The notes under the pieces: generated by a model | Told to the model about the DNA's origin: nothing | Seen by the model: only the letters and a program-made list of their open reading frames with translations | Databases searched by the model: none | NCBI GenBank assembly: GCA_038501195.1 | Contig: JBBPUQ010000008.1 | Span: 2,614,501-2,678,500 of the forward strand | Source: Nemania diffusa | Taxonomy: Eukaryota > Ascomycota > Sordariomycetes > Xylariales > Xylariaceae | Reading direction: 5' to 3' | DNA length: 64,000 nucleotides | Made by a program: the position numbers and the translations under genes | Part shown: one piece after another, positions 59,585 through 64,000 of the stretch | Layout: every line of letters starts with the position of its first letter | Position numbering within the stretch: the stretch's first letter is position 1

Positions 59585-62226
59585 ATGACGATTGAAGAGC
59601 TTCCGAGCTACTCTTCTGCGACAGAGCAGTGTTCGCCTTACCCCGATGGAGAAGCCGTAAAGGAGGACGACTCAGATAGTGGGCTCACTAAGTCGACGTG
59701 TTCACTAGAGTCTGACGACGACCCAGTCGTAACTATTCACCCCCTCGAGAGCAAGGACGGCGTTCTATTACAGGTCCGACCGCCTGTCCAGCCATCAGAC
59801 TCCACCATAGATCATGTTCCCTGCGATATCGTCTTGGTTATCGATGTTTCAAGCAGCATGAATGAAGACGCCCCAGCCCCAGTGAGAGACGGACAAGGGA
59901 ATGCTACTAAGGAATATTTCGGCCTTACTGGCAAGTAATATCTAATCTAGACTTCTTTCTTTTTTTGGTGAGAGCTAGGCGTAGAGCTCTCCTGTTAGGT
60001 TATGTCTTTCCGTACTTGGGAGTCTCTACATGGACCTAAATTCTAACAGATCCTACTAGAAGAATAAGTACTAACTCTCTATAATGAAGTTCTGGATCTT
60101 ACAAAGCACGCTGCTCGAACGATAGTCTCTACGCTGAACGAAGGCGATAGATTAGGAATTGTGGCCTTCAGCACTAGGGCAAAGGTATAGACCCTCGTGA
60201 ATCTCAAATACTGCATGGGAGCCGGGCTCATAGCGTTCTTCATAGGTTGTGCAAGAACTTGTTCCAATGACGCAAGTTCACAAGGAAGAAGTGAATAAGA
60301 AGATCGACGGCATGTTAGCAGATTGCTTAACGAATCTGTGGGCCGGGATAAGTGAAGGACTTAAGCTGTTAGAGCATGGAGATGCAGGTGGTCGCGTAAC
60401 GGCACTGATGGTTCTGACTGATGGACAACCAAACCATATGTAAGTGCTGAATACGACCTATTGGCAAGACTGACATGTTAATATAACGCAAAGGTGCCCT
60501 GGTCAAGGTTACGTCACTAAGCTTCGATCGATGAGCCCTTTGCCAGCGATCATTAATACATTTGGTTTCGGATATCTCATCCGATCAGGATTGCTTAAGT
60601 CTATAGCGGAAGCCAGTGAAGGAAACTACGCATTTATTCCTGATGCGGGCATGATAGTACGCACGCATACTCCGCACGTTGTTTATTGGAGACTAATATT
60701 TGCTGTAGGGGACCGTATTTGTTCATGCTGTTGCGCATCTGCAATCTACGTATGCAACACGATGTGCCCTAGAGATATCGGCTCCCGCAGGCATGTTACT
60801 AAAAACGACGACTGGAAAGTCCATTAATCAGCCACAGGACGAAGAGTCCGGCAGTAGGACAATAACGATTCAGCTTGGCAACCTGCAATACGGACAGTCC
60901 CGAGACATCTACCTGGAGAATGTTGACGGATCAGGACATCAAACGACGTTTGAACTATCAGAGAAAAAGAGTCTCATGCACGCAAGCCTCACATTTTCGC
61001 GGATGCAATCTCCAAAGTATGTCACTTTTGCTGACCACAACATGCTGGAGACGTCGCCTCTCTCACAGTCTGTGATAGCATATCACCAGAGCCGTTCAAT
61101 GATCTGTCAGCTGCTCTCGTCCTTTTTCTTGATAAAGCATCTCGAGTATACCAATATGGGCCCTCAGAATCTCCGGCAGTTTCAAGAGCGTCTGAAGGAA
61201 GTCAGCAGCAAGATCCCAGCTAGAAACTACAAAGACCAGCACAACAGGTCACTTATAGAAGACCTCGACGGCCAAATCACCGAGGCTCTATCCAAGCCGG
61301 ACTTTTTCTACCGATGGGGTTGCCATTATTTCTTCAGCCTGTGGAACGCCCACGCTAAGCAACTGTAGGTCTAACCCCCCCTTGACGAAGCTGAATGATC
61401 TACGTACTGACTCTAGTAAAACTGTAGATGCAACTCGTTCAAAGACCCGGGCCCTCTGATGTACAACGACAACGAATTCTTCATACGTTGCCGTGACGTC
61501 CTCGACAAGGCGTTCGACAATATCCCGCCTCCAACGCCGTCCAGTACAAGCCGCATTACCGACGCAAGCTACAGGATCCAGTCTGCGCCTATCAACATGA
61601 CGAGTTTCAATCAGCCAGACGGAGCGTGCTTCGCCGCCTCAAGCCCGGTCCTGCTCGCCACGGGCCGCGAAGTGCCGGTCTACACGCTCCAGCAAGGCGT
61701 GATGGTACAGACACCGGCGGGGCCTCGTCGTGTCCGCGCCATGCTGAAGACGCGGGTACATTACAATCTGCTGTGCCGCGTCGGGGACCTCCTCGTCACG
61801 CCGTGGCACCCCATTAGAACTGACCAGTCCGGGCAGAACCGCTGGGCCTTCCCCGCAGACGTCGCGGGACAGACGGCGGTGGAATACTCGGGGATCGTCT
61901 GCTCCGTGCTCCTCGAACCAGACGGGGACGTCGATGCCCATGCCGTGATGACCGGCGGCGTTTGGGGCGTCACGCTTGGACACGGCATCCGCAGCGGTGG
62001 CGATGCCCGTGCCCATCAGTTCCTGGGCGACTATGATGCCGTTTCTGCAGAATTGGCGACGTTGGGATCGGGTGAGAATGGGGTATACTATGGTGCGGGG
62101 GTTAGAAGGGATGCTGACACTGGTATGGTCTGCGGATTTAAACGTTGGCCTTCCGTCAGTGCGAGCGTCGTGAGAAACATGGATCCTGTGAAGCTGCATA
62201 GTGAGCTTCCTAAGATATGTGTTTAA
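59585..62226 (+). CDS. VWA-Hint (Vint) protein
   Basis: Predicted protein with a von Willebrand A domain and an autoprocessing-type Hint domain. Six exons, 59585-59930, 60090-60184, 60246-60439, 60494-60656, 60709-61364 and 61428-62226, join in phase to 750 residues. The first intron is GC-AG (GCAAGT donor at 59931); only this choice gives FGLTVLDLTKHAARTI. The VWA domain starts at DIVLVIDVSSSMN with the MIDAS DxSxS (D87, S89, S91), then TNLWAGI and LTDGQPNHM. A middle region has FIPDAGMIGTVFVHAV and NLQYGQSRDIYL. The Hint/Vint part begins at DGACFAASSPV (C552), followed by TPWHP (H612), and ends near WGVTLGHG. No downstream nucleophile of an intein is obvious, so cleavage rather than splicing is expected. 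The cellular role of this fungal family is unknown. No signal peptide is seen. Confidence 0.88.
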
Positions 62227-63450
62227 AAATCAATGTGCCTATCAAAGATAAATACGTTTCATAACGCCGCCAGCTTATGTAGGCGGGTTTATTATCGAGC
62301 TCACATAGTTTGTGCGGATGGCTTATACTCGGCAGATTTACCTAGTGATTGCTACAAGACATGAAAAGACTACAGAATCTACGTTACTTGCATGGTTATA
62401 CGATAGGACGTGCAAGTTTCCACTGTTCTCAGATAATAGGAGGTATCTGACTTCTACACAATTAAGTCTGATTTAAGCTTCCTCGAACAGTTTGACCACT
62501 ATATAGTCACTCTTACAAGGTGGTTTTTTATTGTAAACTTAATGACATAATTTCTGTATCCCCCTTACGCAATAAAAACTCCCTAGATTTCGTAACTCGG
62601 CGCAAAACAGAGAGATTGAGAGACGGTGAGCTCCTTGTCTAAACTAGAAGAGGAGGGCATAGAGTACGAAGCTAGTAAATAGAAATTAAACAAGACTTAA
62701 ACAAGTCCGGTGGCGAATAGCCATGATTTGCTTAAAAGAGATATCGAATCTATGTCCGCGTGACCATATTTTTACACTTCTTGGGGATTTTCTGCGTTTT
62801 AGTGTAGGTTTATTACTTCTGAGACAGGCTGGTGACCGGATGTATGAGACAAACAAACATACTAGCGAAGAAGTACAAGAAGGGAGGCGGTGATTATGAA
62901 AATGTACACACAACGGGGAAAACCTAGTGATATAGACCAATGAGCGAAACAGAAGGTAGTTGTGTGTGTTGGTCCATTTAAAGTCGTGGTTACATGGTAA
63001 TTACCACATGCAGGTAGGCTATATTTTTAATAAAGTCTATAAACTCCTATGGTACCTACGTGGCCTTTCTAGGCCTAAGTAAAAGCGCACACCTGTAGGC
63101 ACTATTTACTACATAACGCTGAGCTTTGCTGGACATGTGTATATATACCCTATCTACATTATGTTGATGATAAATGTTATCAGGTCTTATTAGGTATCTA
63201 CCTTATGTAGATAGTATGGCTTATAAGCATTGGTAGATACTCCACATCTTTCGAGGCTGTACCAAGGTAGTGGCTGAGAGAGCTCTCCAAGACCCTAGAC
63301 AGAACCCAGGCCACTAACATAGCAGGGGGTCCTCCCCAGATAGCAACATATGGCCAATTGCCAATTGACCTGTAACCTGGATAATTATTGTCTTTTGAAA
63401 TGTCCTTTGTGTCTTCTACAACTTCAATCTGATTTTTCCACTGATCCAAA
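62227..63450. other. Gene-free interval
   Basis: Intergenic, A/T-rich around 62500-62700. I see no supported gene. The last part is the promoter of the glucosidase II beta subunit gene. Confidence 0.5.
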
Positions 63451-64000
63451 ATGCGGCAATCTCAGGCCTTGGTGCTTTTGGGCATCATCGTCCAGAATGG
63501 GATTGCCAAAGCCGCTTCATTACCTAGAGGCGTTGGCCCCGAATGTAAGTTGTCTACCTGTCTACCTGTCTACCTACATGTATTCGACACGCGCTCTCTG
63601 CTTTGCACACCGTTACAGCCCACCATCATCACGATAGAACTGTGAGCACTGTACATAGAGCATGGAAAGCCTATGTATGTAATGTATAGATGTCGTATGC
63701 TAACCAATTGGCCCTGCAGTTGTTAAATTCTACGAGACCAAAGACACCTTCGCCTGTATAGCCCACCCCTCCATCGTCATTAAGGCATTGCAGGTCAATG
63801 ACAATACTTGTGACTGCCCGGACGGGTCAGATGAACCTGGCACGGCTGCCTGCGCCCTCCTCGACAGTTTGTCGCCCGTACAACCCCTTCCCGCCTCCTT
63901 GTCTGGCACCACCAACACAACAAATGCCTTGCCCGGTTTTTGGTGTGCTAATAAGGGCCACGTTGGCGCCTACGTACCCTTTTTGTTCGTCAATGATGGC
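63451..64000 (+). CDS. Glucosidase II beta subunit (PRKCSH-like), 3' part outside window
   Basis: Regulatory, non-catalytic subunit of ER glucosidase II, which trims glucose from N-glycans and feeds the calnexin cycle. Exon 1, 63451-63544, codes a signal peptide (MRQSQALVLLGIIVQNGIAKA) and LPRGVGPE. After a 175-base intron (GTAAGT to CTGCAG) exon 2 starts at 63720 and restores FVKFYETKDTFACI. The cysteine pattern with CDCPDGSDEPGTAAC is the LDL-receptor-A-like calcium-binding repeat at the N-terminus of the family, followed by GFWCANKGHVGAYVPF. The mannose-6-phosphate receptor homology domain and any ER retention signal would lie beyond the window edge. Confidence 0.92.

Noticed and set aside
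1..64000. CRISPR arrays, rRNA or tRNA genes
   Set aside because: Searched by eye for regularly spaced repeats, tRNA T-loops and rRNA cores; none found, and CRISPR is not expected in a fungal nuclear genome.

Overview
The window looks like nuclear DNA of a filamentous ascomycete, probably a Sordariomycete. Genes are split by short GT-AG introns of about 50-200 bases with ordinary fungal splice signals. The families are fungal: a Zn2Cys6 regulator, Byr4, a 446-residue beta-tubulin with the usual clustered 5' introns, and a VWA-Hint (Vint) protein. There are also many short TACC/GGTA runs between genes. The exact species cannot be read from the sequence. Gene density is low, about fifteen supported genes plus a few broken ones in 64 kb.

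Layout. 1-1384 (-): 5' part of a six-exon membrane protein running off the left edge. 3051-5497 (+): a 775-residue anion permease-like transporter. 6208-6915 (-): a small four-helix membrane protein. 8242-9600 (+): an SRP40/Nopp140-like nucleolar protein. 13385-15660 (+): an ADGF/CECR1-type adenosine deaminase. 16883-18466 (+): a fungal membrane protein of unknown role. 20621-22376 (-): a Zn2Cys6 transcription factor whose zinc cluster is spread over three exons. 23306-24001 (-): a small secreted protein. 26581-27260 (+): a possible small membrane protein. 27611-28960 (+): a decayed cytochrome P450. 29340-30953 (+): a GH43 beta-xylosidase. 31367-32997 (-): a bestrophin-like channel. 34267-34973: a probable non-autonomous DNA transposon with an almost pure A/T core. 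35408-37240 (-): a fungal protein of unknown role. 39023-39749 and 40537-41247 (+): two damaged gene candidates. 41.2-48.5 kb: a long gene-poor stretch. 48548-52261 (+): Byr4. 54168-56023 (+): beta-tubulin. 59585-62226 (+): the VWA-Hint protein. 63451-64000 (+): start of the glucosidase II beta subunit, cut by the right edge.

The genes do not form one pathway. Most are housekeeping (ribosome assembly, cytokinesis control, microtubules, ER glycoprotein processing) or transport functions. The stretch from about 20.6 to 31 kb has a more accessory character: a pathway-type regulator, a secreted protein, a dead P450 and a xylosidase. The sequence does not show that these are co-regulated. The most unusual items are the Vint protein with a GC-AG intron, the nested repeat structure around the A/T block at 34.3-35.0 kb, and the broken frames whose stops could largely have come from C-to-T changes.
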